From Desulfallas thermosapovorans DSM 6562 (GTDB taxonomy: Bacteria > Bacillota > Desulfotomaculia > Desulfotomaculales > Desulfallaceae): DNA of 64,000 nucleotides. Below are positions 42,923-52,029 of the stretch, piece by piece (within the stretch, counting starts at the first letter, position 1; the number at the start of each line of letters is the position of its first letter). The translations under genes were made by a program, and so were the position numbers. The notes under the pieces are model-generated. The model was given only the letters and a program-made list of their open reading frames with translations. It did not search any database and was not told the origin of the DNA. The stretch spans positions 62,001 to 126,000 of the forward strand of contig NZ_VNHM01000007.1 of the NCBI RefSeq assembly GCF_008124625.1, given 5' to 3'.

Positions 42923-43487
42923 CGTATCCACTCCTCTTGATTATTTCCTGCAGTGCTTTGGTGGTTACCGGTGCACCATAAGCATAGTGATCGGCATAAT
43001 TCATTTTACCCACATCGCCAATACCGATAATTACCGGCAGGTTTAATTCATCCAGTACTTCCACAGTATCCCCGCAAAGCGCCTCACCGTTGCACCCAAT
43101 TGCTTGACCCAGTTTATTCACCGGTCCATCCACCAAATTACCATGGCAGTCCACCGATAAATCCACATGTGTACCCTGGGTAAATTCGGTATTGGAAGCT
43201 ACCGCCAGGGCGCCCAAAATGCGTATATCCGGGTGCCGGGCCAGGTAAGCCAACGCCGTTTCCCCGGCCCCCATGCCATGCTTGCCCTTATCATCCAGCA
43301 TGACTACCACAGGCTCATGGGCTGCCTGTTTGATCAAATACACCAATTGTTCTCCTGTTAAAGGGGTGGGATTGCCTGCAGATGCGGATATACAGCGGGC
43401 TCCGATGTTGCGCGCCGCTGTTTCAACGGTTTTTTGGGCTATTTTATCACCGTCTGTAACCACTATTACGCTGATTGGTTTCCCCAC
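42903..43487 (-). CDS. spoVAE: Stage V sporulation protein AE, soluble form (SpoVAEA)
   Basis: 194 residues, no membrane segment, starting MGKPISVIVVTDGDKIA. In Bacillus SpoVAEA is a peripheral forespore protein of the dipicolinic acid channel operon. The block VVMLDDKGKHGMGAGETALA and the end YADHYAYGAPVTTKAL are family features. The start is GTG, with AAGGGGCG upstream. The membrane-bound partners (spoVAC, spoVAD, spoVAEB) are not next to it here. Confidence 0.9.
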   Translation of the reverse strand: MGKPISVIVVTDGDKIAQKTVETAARNIGARCISASAGNPTPLTGEQLVYLIKQAAHEPVVVMLDDKGKHGMGAGETALAYLARHPDIRILGALAVASNTEFTQGTHVDLSVDCHGNLVDGPVNKLGQAIGCNGEALCGDTVEVLDELNLPVIIGIGDVGKMNYADHYAYGAPVTTKALQEIIKRSGYDGPRCH

Positions 43488-43565
43488 ATATTTACGCCCC
43501 TTATCTGTCCATTAACTATCGCCCTTTGGTCGGGTTTGTTTTTAGGACCAGTTATTAAAATTTAG

Positions 43566-43585
43566 GGACACCTTTGGCGGTGTCC
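43566..43585 (-). terminator. Hairpin terminator after the dodecin gene
   Basis: GGACACCGCC and GGTGTCC pair on the minus strand, followed by CTAAATTTTAATAA. The T-run is broken, so strength is uncertain. Confidence 0.6.
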
Positions 43586-43591
43586 TTTTCT

Positions 43592-43786
43592 TTAAATGGT
43601 GTGGGCTACTTTCAGGTTGGCTTTATACTCGACAACCCTGCCGTTTTCCACATTGGCGGTAAAATTAACCACTTCTACGCCAACAATGTTGTTCGTTGTT
43701 TTGGAGGCCTCGGTAATAGCGGACTGTACCGCGCTGCGCCAACCTTCGGTGGATTCCCCTACCATTTCCATGACCTTGATATGCAT
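43592..43786 (-). CDS. Dodecin family flavin-binding protein
   Basis: 64 residues from the ATG at 43786, with a perfect AAAGGAGG upstream; the frame to 43822 has none. MHIKVMEMVGEST, the helix WRSAVQSAITEASKT and NVENGRVVEYKANLKVAH match dodecins, small dodecamers that store or buffer flavins. The flavin-stacking residue is W in GWRSA. It lies between sigF and spoVAE, a place held by spoVAA-AD in Bacillus. Confidence 0.92.
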   Translation of the reverse strand: MHIKVMEMVGESTEGWRSAVQSAITEASKTTNNIVGVEVVNFTANVENGRVVEYKANLKVAHTI

Positions 43787-43908
43787 AATAACATCCTCCT
43801 TTAAATTTAATTCCATTGGCAATTGTATTATTTGTTCTGTATCGTTTTTTATGCAGTAAAGAGCCGTGCTTTAATATCATTTATTCTTTCAGTCCCTTAA
43901 AATTTTTA

Positions 43909-43936
43909 TAAAAAAAGAAAGAGCTTGTCCGCTCTC
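43909..43936 (-). terminator. Terminator after sigF
   Basis: Minus strand AGAGC-GGACA-AGCTCT, then TTCTTTTTTT. It separates the spoIIA operon from dodecin and spoVA. Confidence 0.85.
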
Positions 43937-43988
43937 TCCCTGTATAAAGTGTTTTTTATGCATACCATGTAAATATAGTAAAAAACAA

Positions 43989-44765
43989 TTACTGGGCACT
44001 CTCCATCATATCCCTCAGTCTTTGCAAAGCCTGGCGCTCCAACCTGGAAACCTGCACTTGGGAAAGCCCCAACCGGTCGGCAATTTCCCCCTGGGTTTTG
44101 TCACCAAAAAAGCGCCACAGTAGAATAAGACGGTCTCTGTCCGGCAGCCTTTTCAGCACCTCTTTCACTGCAATATTATCCAGCCATGGCGTTGTCTCAC
44201 CATCGTCTTCACTTAGCTGATCCAATAGATAAATAGGATCGCCATCATCCTGGTGCAGTGTTTCATAAATGGAGGCGGGAGATTGGGATGCCTCCAGTGC
44301 GGTAACCACTTCCTCCCTGGGTATATTCAATTCAACGGCAATTTCATTGACAGTGGGTTCCCGCCCCAATTTGGCCACCAGTAAATCCCTAGTCTGCTGT
44401 ACTTTATAAGCAGTTTCCTTTATGGAGCGGCTCACCTTGATGGGATTATCATCCCGTAAAAACCGCCTGATCTCCCCCACGATCATGGGCACGGCATAGG
44501 TGGAGAAACGTACATTATAGCCCGTATCAAACTTGTCAATGGCCTTCATTAATCCAATACAGCCGATTTGGAACAGGTCCTCCAGTTCATACCCCCGGTT
44601 TTGAAACCGCTTGACCAGGTTGAATACCAGTTTTAAATTACAGTTGACCAGGCGCTCCCTGGCCTGCTCGTCCCCCGCTTGGGCTCGGGACAACAACTCC
44701 TTCATTTCGGTATCCTTTAACAGGGGGAAGCGGGGCAGGTTCATTTCCATTAACCGGTTACTCAT
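43989..44765 (-). CDS. sigF: RNA polymerase sporulation sigma factor SigF
   Basis: Sigma-F is the first forespore-specific sigma factor. 258 residues. Region 2 is GCIGLMKAIDKFDTGYNVRFSTYA-like: the core FDTGYNVRFSTYAVPM is near residue 84. Region 4 HTH is GEIADRLGLSQVQVSRLE near residue 230. The gene follows spoIIAA-spoIIAB, the anti-anti-sigma and anti-sigma pair, so identity is firm. AGGGGGA precedes the ATG. Confidence 0.97.
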   Translation of the reverse strand: MSNRLMEMNLPRFPLLKDTEMKELLSRAQAGDEQARERLVNCNLKLVFNLVKRFQNRGYELEDLFQIGCIGLMKAIDKFDTGYNVRFSTYAVPMIVGEIRRFLRDDNPIKVSRSIKETAYKVQQTRDLLVAKLGREPTVNEIAVELNIPREEVVTALEASQSPASIYETLHQDDGDPIYLLDQLSEDDGETTPWLDNIAVKEVLKRLPDRDRLILLWRFFGDKTQGEIADRLGLSQVQVSRLERQALQRLRDMMESAQ

Positions 44766-44775
44766 GGTATTCCCC

Positions 44776-45216
44776 CTACTGTTCAGGCACAGCCTGGCGC
44801 CCGGGTGTCCCTGCCCTTCTGCCCATTTTCACCCGGGTGCCCTTACCGGGAATGGAGGACACCTCAAATTTTTCCATAAACGACTGCATAAAGGCAAAAC
44901 CCAGGCCCATTCGTTCGGGATCAGTGGAATAGGCCGGTTCCAACGCCTTGTTGATATCTTTGATTCCCTTGCCGTGATCAATTACTTCAATTCCTATATA
45001 TTCTTCGGCAATCTTTATTTCCACCCGGACTATACGATCCGGTTGGTTTTCGTATCCGTGAATAATGGCATTGGTCACCGCTTCGGATACTGCCACCTTT
45101 ATTTCGTCCAAATCGGATAAAGTAAAATCCAACTGAGCGGCCAAGGCGGCCACCGCCACCCGGGCGAAGGCCACATTTTCGGGGCGGCTGGAAAATTCCA
45201 GTACAGCCTTGTTCAA
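44776..45216 (-). CDS. spoIIAB: Anti-sigma F factor SpoIIAB
   Basis: GHKL-fold serine kinase that binds sigma-F and phosphorylates SpoIIAA. 146 residues. The N box is VSEAVTNAIIHG near residue 46, the G1 box DHGKGIKD near residue 84, and MGLGFAFMQSF near residue 107 is the G2/ATP lid region. TTG start with GAGGAGG upstream. It lies between spoIIAA and sigF, as in Bacillus. Confidence 0.97.
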   Translation of the reverse strand: MNKAVLEFSSRPENVAFARVAVAALAAQLDFTLSDLDEIKVAVSEAVTNAIIHGYENQPDRIVRVEIKIAEEYIGIEVIDHGKGIKDINKALEPAYSTDPERMGLGFAFMQSFMEKFEVSSIPGKGTRVKMGRRAGTPGRQAVPEQ

Positions 45217-45256
45217 TTCGCGAAACCTCCTCTTTTCAGGCTACCTGCAATATCAT

Positions 45257-45595
45257 CTAACCAATTTTGTCCAGCAAAAGGTGAACCGAAGGGTGGGTCT
45301 CCATCAATCGCGGCAGACCGGACAAGTCCAACACCTTTTTTACCTGGGGCTTGGCCCCCGCCAGGTAAACTTTCCCTCCCCTGGCGGCGATCCTTTTATA
45401 CCGGCCCAGAATAACCCCCAACCCGGCGCTGTCCACGAAATCCACTTCCGTCAGGTCAAAAATTAGCTGGTTGACACCGTAGTCCTCCAGTGCCTGATCC
45501 ACATCATCACGCAGTGAATCTGTCAAACTGATATCTATTTCACCTATAACAGATACTATCAAATAGTTGTTTTCCCTTTTAATTGTATAGTTCAC
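45257..45595 (-). CDS. spoIIAA: Anti-sigma F factor antagonist SpoIIAA
   Basis: STAS protein of 112 residues that releases sigma-F when unphosphorylated. The phosphorylated serine is S56 in DFVDSAGLG. The GTG at 45595 has GGGGTGG six bases upstream and is chosen over the TTG at 45610. It opens the spoIIA operon, with a promoter-like pair 45-70 bases upstream. Confidence 0.96.
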   Translation of the reverse strand: MNYTIKRENNYLIVSVIGEIDISLTDSLRDDVDQALEDYGVNQLIFDLTEVDFVDSAGLGVILGRYKRIAARGGKVYLAGAKPQVKKVLDLSGLPRLMETHPSVHLLLDKIG

Positions 45596-45638
45596 AATCA
45601 ACCACCCCAAATCCGGTGTTTTATTATTACACTGTTAC

Positions 45639-45667
45639 ATTTTACCATATAAGGTAACTAATATCAA
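45639..45667 (-). promoter_or_regulatory. Candidate promoter of the spoIIA operon
   Basis: Minus strand TTGATA and TAAAAT with exactly 17 bases between. This is sigma-A-like. In Bacillus the operon is read by sigma-H with Spo0A boxes; neither is clear here. Confidence 0.45.
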
Positions 45668-45747
45668 CAAGGTAGAGATGCAGTGTGTATGATACGGAAT
45701 TAAAACTAATGGTTTTATGACAGAGCACGCTCTTGTGACAAAACTTT

Positions 45748-45791
45748 GGTGCCGGTGTTAAAAGATTGACAATCTTTCAACACCCGGCACC
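45748..45791. repeat. Family A palindromic repeat, copy 6 (shortened centre)
   Basis: GGTGCCGGTGTTAAAAGATTG to CAATCTTTCAACACCCGGCACC, outer parts as in other copies and a shorter central arm. Located between dacF and spoIIAA. Confidence 0.85.
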
Positions 45792-45845
45792 ACCGGAAAG
45801 ATAGTGGCATTACCGGTAGCATTACCGGAAGGAAGCAGTACCATC

Positions 45846-45880
45846 GAAAGAAAACGGCACCACCTTCCCCGGTGGCGCCA
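45846..45880 (-). terminator. Terminator after dacF
   Basis: Minus strand GGCGCCACC and GGTGGTGCC pair over a GGGGAA loop, followed by GTTTTCTTT. It stands ten bases after the dacF stop. Confidence 0.75.
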
Positions 45881-45889
45881 CCGTTTATG

Positions 45890-47131
45890 TTAAAACACAT
45901 GATCAAGGGCTTTGTGCATTTGCCGGAGCAGCAAAGCCCGGCTAACCTGGTTCTGGGCCAGCAAGGGCACCCGGAGTACTTCCTTCTCCCCTTCCAATAC
46001 CACAAAATCCCCCAACCGTTGTCCTTTTTTCACCGGAGCCGTGATTTCTTCGGGTAACAGTGCTTTACCCCGGTAATTTTCTTTCTGTCCTTTGGGCACG
46101 GCCATGGCTATATCAGCACCTGCTACAACCCCCACTTGGTCGATGGTACCCTTGCCCACCTTGATATTTTTAACCCTTTCACCCCGCTGGGCGAATTGCA
46201 CAGCCTCATAACGGGCAAAGCCGTAATTGAAAATTTTCATGGTTTCGCGGAAATGGCTGCGGGGTTCGGGTGTGCCCAGTACCACTGAAATCAACCGCAA
46301 ACCATCCCGTTTAGCCGTGGCCGCCAGGCAGTATTTGGCTTCGTTGGTCCAGCCTGTTTTGCCTGCATCCACTCCCTGGTACCATTTGAGCAATTTATTG
46401 GTGTTCCATAAAACAAAATCCCCGCCCCGGATATCATACCTGTAGATGGAAGATATTTTGATAAAATGCGGGTGTGTCAGTGCCTGCCGCATAATAACCG
46501 CCATATCGTAGGCGGAGGTATAGTGGTTTTCAGCCGGCAAACCGGTGGGATTGGCAAACCTGGTATGTTTGCAGCCCAATTCCGCAGCCCGCTTGTTCAT
46601 CATTTCCACAAAGGCTTCCTCAGAACCGGCAATATGCTCGGCCACTGCCACGCTGGCGTCATTGGCGGAACCCACGGCTACCGAAATCAACATATCATGC
46701 ATGCTCATTTCCTCGCCGGGTTCCAGATAAATTTGTGAGCCTCCCATACTCCAGGCATTTTCTGAAACCGTTACCCGGTCATCAAGGCTGATTTTGCCCT
46801 GTTCCAGTGCCTCACAGGCCAGCAGCAGGGTCATGATCTTTGTGACACTGGCCATGGGCAGTGATTTGTCCTGCTCCTTGGCCCAGAGCACCTTGCCTGT
46901 GGCGGCATCCATCAGCACTGCTGCTTCGGCAGTGGTTTCCAGCGCTGCCGCGGCCGCCTCCGCGGAGGTTTTTTCCGCCCCGGTGCCGTCGCCGGTAACC
47001 GCCTGGGCCTCATTCACCGGTGCCGCAGCAGGTAACTGTGCATCGACCGCCGCCAACGCCAGTCCAGCCTGGACGGTTAATAACAGCAGCACGACCGTTA
47101 TAATCACGCCCCAATATCTGTTCTTCATCAC
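45890..47131 (-). CDS. dacF: D-alanyl-D-alanine carboxypeptidase DacF
   Basis: Penicillin-binding protein of 413 residues that trims cortex precursor peptides during sporulation. An N-terminal signal peptide or anchor (VIITVVLLLLTVQAGLAL), then an Ala-rich stretch (30-70). The catalytic S95-V-T-K98, SAND (SxN) and KTG (GKTGWTNEA) motifs are intact. A C-terminal beta domain and amphipathic end follow. Just upstream of spoIIAA, as in Bacillus. Confidence 0.95.
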   Translation of the reverse strand: MMKNRYWGVIITVVLLLLTVQAGLALAAVDAQLPAAAPVNEAQAVTGDGTGAEKTSAEAAAAALETTAEAAVLMDAATGKVLWAKEQDKSLPMASVTKIMTLLLACEALEQGKISLDDRVTVSENAWSMGGSQIYLEPGEEMSMHDMLISVAVGSANDASVAVAEHIAGSEEAFVEMMNKRAAELGCKHTRFANPTGLPAENHYTSAYDMAVIMRQALTHPHFIKISSIYRYDIRGGDFVLWNTNKLLKWYQGVDAGKTGWTNEAKYCLAATAKRDGLRLISVVLGTPEPRSHFRETMKIFNYGFARYEAVQFAQRGERVKNIKVGKGTIDQVGVVAGADIAMAVPKGQKENYRGKALLPEEITAPVKKGQRLGDFVVLEGEKEVLRVPLLAQNQVSRALLLRQMHKALDHVF

Positions 47132-47231
47132 ACTTCCCCCCTGTTTTATTCAGCTCAAAATATTATGTGAAGCTGAGTAAAAGTTATACAGGCGGAAAAT
47201 GTTATTGCACCGGTCAACGCACTTATTTTAA

Positions 47232-48536
47232 TCATTCGATAACATCGTAAACAACGGGCAATTCTTCAGGCCGTTGGGTACCTATGATAAAGGATTCGCT
47301 CAACATGGTCATAGCCCGGGGGGTTATTTCACGGTTGCTGTGCAAGTAAGCCAGCACTTCCCCGTATTCCACCTTATCCCCCACCTTTTTCTGCAATGTT
47401 ATGCCGGCGGCATGATCAATTGGTTCGTTTTTCGTTTTTCTTCCGGCACCCAGTAACATAGCCGCGGTGCCCACCTGTTCGGCGACTATACTTTGCACAT
47501 AACCGGCCGCGGGCGATTTTAATTGTGCTTGGTACCTGGCCCGGGGCAATAGCTCCCCGGGATTATCCACCACCGCCGGGTTACCTCCCTGGGCCTGGAT
47601 AAATTGTTTAAACTTGGTCAAGGCCCGGCCGCTTTGCAGCACCCCGGCCAGGGCGGCATATGCCTGGTCAAAACCGGCATAAATGCCCCCGGCCACCGTC
47701 ATATGGGCGGCCACTGTTAAACAAACTCTGGTTAAACCCGCCTCCCCCCGGCCGCCAAGCACCTGCACAGCCTCCATAACCTCATTGGCATTGCCCACCG
47801 CATAGCCCAGTGGTTGATTCATGTCCGTTATCACAGCAATGGTTTTTTTATTCACGCCCTTACCGATCCGCACCATAGTTTCAGCCAGTTCCCGGGCTGC
47901 GGGCAAAGACTTCATAAAGGCACCGGAACCCACTTTAACATCCAGCACAACCGCGTCGGCCCCGGAAGCGATTTTTTTACTCATAATGGAACTGGCAATC
48001 AAGGGAATCGAACTCACCGTTGCAGTAACATCCCGCAGCGCGTACAGTTTTTTGTCAGCGGGAGTTAAATTACCGGTCTGGCTTACAATGGCTATTTTAT
48101 GTTCATTAACCTGGTTGACAAACTCCTTTTCCGTCAGTTCCACATTAAAACCTGCGATGGATTCCAGCTTGTCTATGGTGCCGCCGGTATGCCCCAATCC
48201 GCGACCTGACATTTTAGCCACGGGCACACCCACTGCGGCCACCAGCGGCCCCACAATCAAACTGGTTTTATCTCCCACGCCGCCGGTGGAATGCTTATCC
48301 ACCTTGACACCCCGTATGCCGGACAAATCCATGACATCCCCGGAGTTAACCATGGCCATGGTCAAACTTGTGGTTTCCTCTGCATCCATCCCTTGAAAAT
48401 ACACCGCCATTAAAAAAGCTGACATTTGATAATCGGGTATTGACCCGCCGGTGAACCCCTCAATAATAAAATCAATTTCTTCTTTGGCCAGAGGGTGGCC
48501 GTCACGTTTTTTTTGTATTAAGTCGACCATTCTCAT
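47232..48536 (-). CDS. pdp: Pyrimidine-nucleoside phosphorylase
   Basis: Cleaves thymidine, uridine and deoxyuridine with phosphate. 434 residues; [17 protein letters not shown] near residue 82 is the phosphate-binding signature, and [11 protein letters not shown] near residue 113 is typical. GGGGGA precedes the ATG. It follows deoB, so ribose and deoxyribose-1-phosphate produced can be turned to the 5-phosphate. Confidence 0.95.
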   Translation of the reverse strand: MRMVDLIQKKRDGHPLAKEEIDFIIEGFTGGSIPDYQMSAFLMAVYFQGMDAEETTSLTMAMVNSGDVMDLSGIRGVKVDKHSTGGVGDKTSLIVGPLVAAVGVPVAKMSGRGLGHTGGTIDKLESIAGFNVELTEKEFVNQVNEHKIAIVSQTGNLTPADKKLYALRDVTATVSSIPLIASSIMSKKIASGADAVVLDVKVGSGAFMKSLPAARELAETMVRIGKGVNKKTIAVITDMNQPLGYAVGNANEVMEAVQVLGGRGEAGLTRVCLTVAAHMTVAGGIYAGFDQAYAALAGVLQSGRALTKFKQFIQAQGGNPAVVDNPGELLPRARYQAQLKSPAAGYVQSIVAEQVGTAAMLLGAGRKTKNEPIDHAAGITLQKKVGDKVEYGEVLAYLHSNREITPRAMTMLSESFIIGTQRPEELPVVYDVIE

Positions 48537-48594
48537 ACCAGGGTCCCCCTTTTAGGACTACTCAATATGTACATGCGGGCAATTCATCTCGCTG

Positions 48595-49779
48595 TTAGGC
48601 ATCAGTGATGACACTGGCAAATTCCTCGCCGGTATCGTAACTGAGCTGGAAAAGCCTGGCCACCGTGGCCGCAACATCGCTGAAACTTTTCCGGGTGCCC
48701 AGATTAACCCCTTTTTTTATCTTCTGCCCGGTTACCAAAAGCGGCACATACTCCCGGGAGTGGTCGGTACTTGAGGTGGTGGGGTCGCAACCGTGGTCAG
48801 CTGTTATGATGAGTACATCCCCGGGACCCAGGGCGCTCAATATCTCCGGCACCCGCCGGTCAAATTCCTCCAGGGCGCCGGCGTAACCCCGGGGATCGTT
48901 GCGGTGCCCGTACTGCTGGTCAAAATCCACCAGGTTGGTAAAAATTAGACCGCTGAAGTTTTCCTTCATCAATGCCAGGGTCTTGTCCACCCCATCCATG
49001 TTACCGCTGGTATGTACCGACCGGGAAATACCCTGGCCGGCAAAAATATCATTAATTTTTCCCACTGCGGCCACAGTGAATCCATGGTCACGCAACAAGT
49101 TCAATACCGTGGGCCTGGGCGGGACAATGGAATAGTCGTGACGGTTGGCGGTACGTTTGAATGAGCCGGGAGAACCCACAAAGGGCCTGGCGATTACCCG
49201 GCCCACCGCATATTCCCCGGTGAGCAGTTCCCGGGCCGTCTGGCACATCCGGTACAATTCCGCCAGGGGAATAACCTCTTCATGGGCGGCAATCTGAAAC
49301 ACACTATCCGCCGACGTGTATACAATGGGGTAACCTGTTTGCATATGCAGCGGGCCCAGTTCCTCGATAATTGCTGTCCCCGAGGCCGCCTTGTTGCCCA
49401 GTATATCCCTGCCGATACGCTGTTTGAATGGCTCAATTATTTCGGGGGGAAAGCCATCGGGGAAAAGTGGAAAGGGCCGGTCCAGTATAATTCCGGCAAT
49501 TTCCCAATGCCCGGTGGTGGTATCCTTACCCGGGGAACGCTCGGCCATTATACCGTAGCAGGCGGTGGGGTTGTCCACCGGGGGCACGCCCTTGATTTCG
49601 GTCAACAGCCCCAGGCCCATTTGCCCCAGGTGTGGCATTTTCAGGCCTTCCACGGCCAGGGAACAATTGCCCAGCGTGTTACAATGGGTGTCACCGTAAA
49701 GGTGAGCGTCCTGCAATGCACCCACTCCGACACTGTCCAGTACTATAATGATTACTTTTCTATTAATTGTAAGTGGCAT
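48595..49779 (-). CDS. deoB: Phosphopentomutase
   Basis: Converts (deoxy)ribose-1-phosphate to the 5-phosphate. 394 residues of the alkaline-phosphatase superfamily: [13 protein letters not shown] at residues 13-25 (metal Asp), [20 protein letters not shown] near residue 325 (two metal sites and the phosphothreonine region). GAGGAGG precedes the ATG. Gene order xerD-deoB-pdp-dacF resembles Bacillus ripX-drm-pupG-dacF, with a pyrimidine enzyme in place of the purine one. Confidence 0.96.
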   Translation of the reverse strand: MPLTINRKVIIIVLDSVGVGALQDAHLYGDTHCNTLGNCSLAVEGLKMPHLGQMGLGLLTEIKGVPPVDNPTACYGIMAERSPGKDTTTGHWEIAGIILDRPFPLFPDGFPPEIIEPFKQRIGRDILGNKAASGTAIIEELGPLHMQTGYPIVYTSADSVFQIAAHEEVIPLAELYRMCQTARELLTGEYAVGRVIARPFVGSPGSFKRTANRHDYSIVPPRPTVLNLLRDHGFTVAAVGKINDIFAGQGISRSVHTSGNMDGVDKTLALMKENFSGLIFTNLVDFDQQYGHRNDPRGYAGALEEFDRRVPEILSALGPGDVLIITADHGCDPTTSSTDHSREYVPLLVTGQKIKKGVNLGTRKSFSDVAATVARLFQLSYDTGEEFASVITDA

Positions 49780-49846
49780 TAATTTACCCTCCTCATGGAC
49801 GCTAATAAAACGTTAAGCAAATGCAATGCCGCCATCCTGAGCCCCG

Positions 49847-49884
49847 GCGACGGGTCTCCGGAAACAGGAGAACCGTCCCCGTGC
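49847..49884. repeat. Family B repeat, copy 4
   Basis: GCGACGGGTCTCC, then GAAAC, then AGGAGAACCGTCCCCGTGC: an imperfect inverted pair with the family core. It lies between xerD and deoB. Confidence 0.7.
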
Positions 49885-49901
49885 ATCCTCCGTACTTTAA
49901 G

Positions 49902-50789
49902 CTATGCCCGGGGATGATGTTTGTCATATGTTTCCCGTAATTTGTTTTCAGTTAAATGGGTATATATCTGGGTAGTGGTGATATCGGCATGACCAAGCAT
50001 TTCCTGCAGGGCACGCAGGTCGGCGCCGTTTTCCAAAAGGTGCGTGGCAAAGGAATGCCGTAAAGTATGCGGTGTAATTTCTCTGGCTATACCGGCCTGG
50101 CGAGCATATTTTTTGATAATTTTCCAGAATCCCTGCCTGGTGAGCCGGTTGCCCCGCATGTTTAAAAAAAGAGCTTTTTCACCTTTATTTGCTTTTATTT
50201 TAGCCCTGCCCCAACGCAGGTATTCCGATAAAAAATTTCTGGCCACCGAGCCCACCGGGATGATGCGTTCCTTGGACCCTTTCCCCAGGCAGCGCACGTA
50301 ACCATGTTCACAGTCCACCTGGTCCAAATCAAGGGTTAATAGTTCCGATACCCGCATGCCGGTAGCATACATCAATTCCAGCATGGCCTTGTCTCTAAGG
50401 CCGCCCGGATTACCGACCCGGGGCTGTTCCAATAATTTTTGCACTTCTTCCTGGGCCAGCACACCGGGCAATTTTTTTGGTAAACCCGGTGATTCCAGAT
50501 TGGCCATGGGGTCGCTGCCCAGCACCTGCTCATCCACCAGAAACCGGCAAAAGGCCTTTAATGCCGCCATGTGCCTGGCTATGGTGGCAGAGGAGCGGCC
50601 GGATTTCTTCAGTTCCAGGATATAATTCAACACTACATTGCGCGTAATCTCCCCGGCCTTTGACACCTGCCGGCGCCGGCAAAAGTTTTTGAACTGCTTT
50701 AAATCCAAAGCATAGGAAGAAATGGTGTTTTGGGCCAGGCCCCTTTCCACCGCCAGGTAATTCAAAAAATGCCTTGTATTTATTTCCAT
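49902..50789 (-). CDS. xerD: Site-specific tyrosine recombinase XerD
   Basis: Resolves chromosome dimers at dif with XerC. 295 residues with an N-terminal SAM-like domain and a catalytic domain bearing R146, K170, H241, R244, H267 and Y276. It lies downstream of spoIIM, as in Bacillus. No dif-like site or mobile element surrounds it, so it is the housekeeping enzyme and not an integrase. Confidence 0.96.
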   Translation of the reverse strand: MEINTRHFLNYLAVERGLAQNTISSYALDLKQFKNFCRRRQVSKAGEITRNVVLNYILELKKSGRSSATIARHMAALKAFCRFLVDEQVLGSDPMANLESPGLPKKLPGVLAQEEVQKLLEQPRVGNPGGLRDKAMLELMYATGMRVSELLTLDLDQVDCEHGYVRCLGKGSKERIIPVGSVARNFLSEYLRWGRAKIKANKGEKALFLNMRGNRLTRQGFWKIIKKYARQAGIAREITPHTLRHSFATHLLENGADLRALQEMLGHADITTTQIYTHLTENKLRETYDKHHPRA

Positions 50790-50850
50790 ATTTTAACACC
50801 ACCATTTTATACTCAGCTATTCCACACCGAGGCGGATAATCCTTTTTTTC

Positions 50851-51057
50851 CTAATATTTTAGACAAAAAAATGCCGCCGGGGCATGGTGTTGTTCCACCC
50901 GTAGCGGATCACTGGTTGTTTTGTCATGTTCAATTACGCTGGTTTTAAGAATCCCGTATAACTGTGCAATCAATATACACAATATACATATTACCAGTAC
51001 CAGGCGTGCAAATAACAATATCTTGTCCTTGACCCGGGAAACCACTATGAAAAACAT
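50851..51057 (-). CDS. Small single-pass membrane protein between spoIIM and xerD
   Basis: 68 residues, ATG with AAGGGGG upstream. One membrane helix (LLFARLVLVICILCILIA, about residues 14-31), then a short polar domain. Its place resembles that of YqzK (DUF4227) near Bacillus ripX, also a one-helix protein. Sequence similarity is too slight to assign the family by eye. Confidence 0.55.
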   Translation of the reverse strand: MFFIVVSRVKDKILLFARLVLVICILCILIAQLYGILKTSVIEHDKTTSDPLRVEQHHAPAAFFCLKY

Positions 51058-51211
51058 CAAGCGCGCCCCCTTTGGTTATTGTTTATGGCCGGTAATACTA
51101 GACGGTTAAATCCGGCACAGCGCCGTAATATTTTACTCACCTACCATATCATGTATATTAATAGCATTTAAGGTAAGTTACATTTTGCATACCTTTACCG
51201 GTTGGGAACAT

Positions 51212-51844
51212 TTACCGCCCCCCGATCAGGGCTGCCGAGAGGGCAGTCAACTCCGGTGAAACATACCCTTCGGCCAGAGCGGCCAAAGCAAAGGCAACCA
51301 TGCAACCGGCCATGATCAATGAATAACCGATAAACTGGGGTCCAATGCGAATATGGGAGTTGTTGAATCTTTTAACCAACAGTATGGAAAAGGAAAGTGA
51401 AGCTGTACCACCAATAATTAGCGCAGGAATGAAAAGTATATTTTGCGGCAGCATGGAGACAAGGATTACAATGAACTCCCGCCAATCGGGGTGCGCAGTT
51501 AAAAAGCCCACGGTAAAACCCAGTACAAATCCCCGAAAAAAGATTAGCGCAAGCACCAGAGGCAGGCAAATAATAGTTAAACCCAAAATATACATTACCA
51601 ACCCCACCAGCAGGTTGTCGTACAGCGCTCCCTTGACCATCTGGATCCGGTCCACATCTATTTCAGCCGCTCGGGCTAAAAATGATTGCAAGTAACGCTG
51701 CAGTTCTATGGTTTGCTCCTCTGACAATGTATTGACCCCCAGCGAGCCCAGCAGTATGCCCAAACCGAAGATAACCATGACAATCAGGTAAAGGGGCCAG
51801 CTTTGCTGGAGGGAGGCGGTTATTACCCGTCCCATGAAACCCAT
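51212..51844 (-). CDS. spoIIM: Stage II sporulation protein M
   Basis: Membrane scaffold of the SpoIIDMP engulfment machine. 210 residues with an N-terminal helix (YLIVMVIFGLGILLGSLGV) and four more helices, the fold of the SpoIIM/stage II M family. A RIQMVKGALYDNLLVG segment between helices is typical. AAGGGAG precedes the ATG. The enzyme partner SpoIIP has a gene at 15014; SpoIID is not seen here. Confidence 0.94.
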   Translation of the reverse strand: MGFMGRVITASLQQSWPLYLIVMVIFGLGILLGSLGVNTLSEEQTIELQRYLQSFLARAAEIDVDRIQMVKGALYDNLLVGLVMYILGLTIICLPLVLALIFFRGFVLGFTVGFLTAHPDWREFIVILVSMLPQNILFIPALIIGGTASLSFSILLVKRFNNSHIRIGPQFIGYSLIMAGCMVAFALAALAEGYVSPELTALSAALIGGR

Positions 51845-52029
51845 AGCACCGCTCCCTTAATATAACCTGTCCATGTCTATATATATGAGCGGCACGGTGT
51901 GGATTATGCCAAATTAATCCGGCAGGTGTGCTGTACTTAATTTTGTTCCAGCGCTCCGCCAGGGGTAGTTACCCGGCCGTTCCATACGCCACTGGCTATT
52001 GGTAGTAAAAGCGCCGGGTGCATATCATC

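Noticed and set aside
1346-45791. CRISPR repeats
   Set aside because: Family A, B and C copies are scattered singly over many kilobases, without regular spacers or cas genes.
49902-50789. Phage or transposon integrase
   Set aside because: The gene has the XerD length, catalytic set and Bacillus-like neighbours; there is no attachment site or other phage gene.
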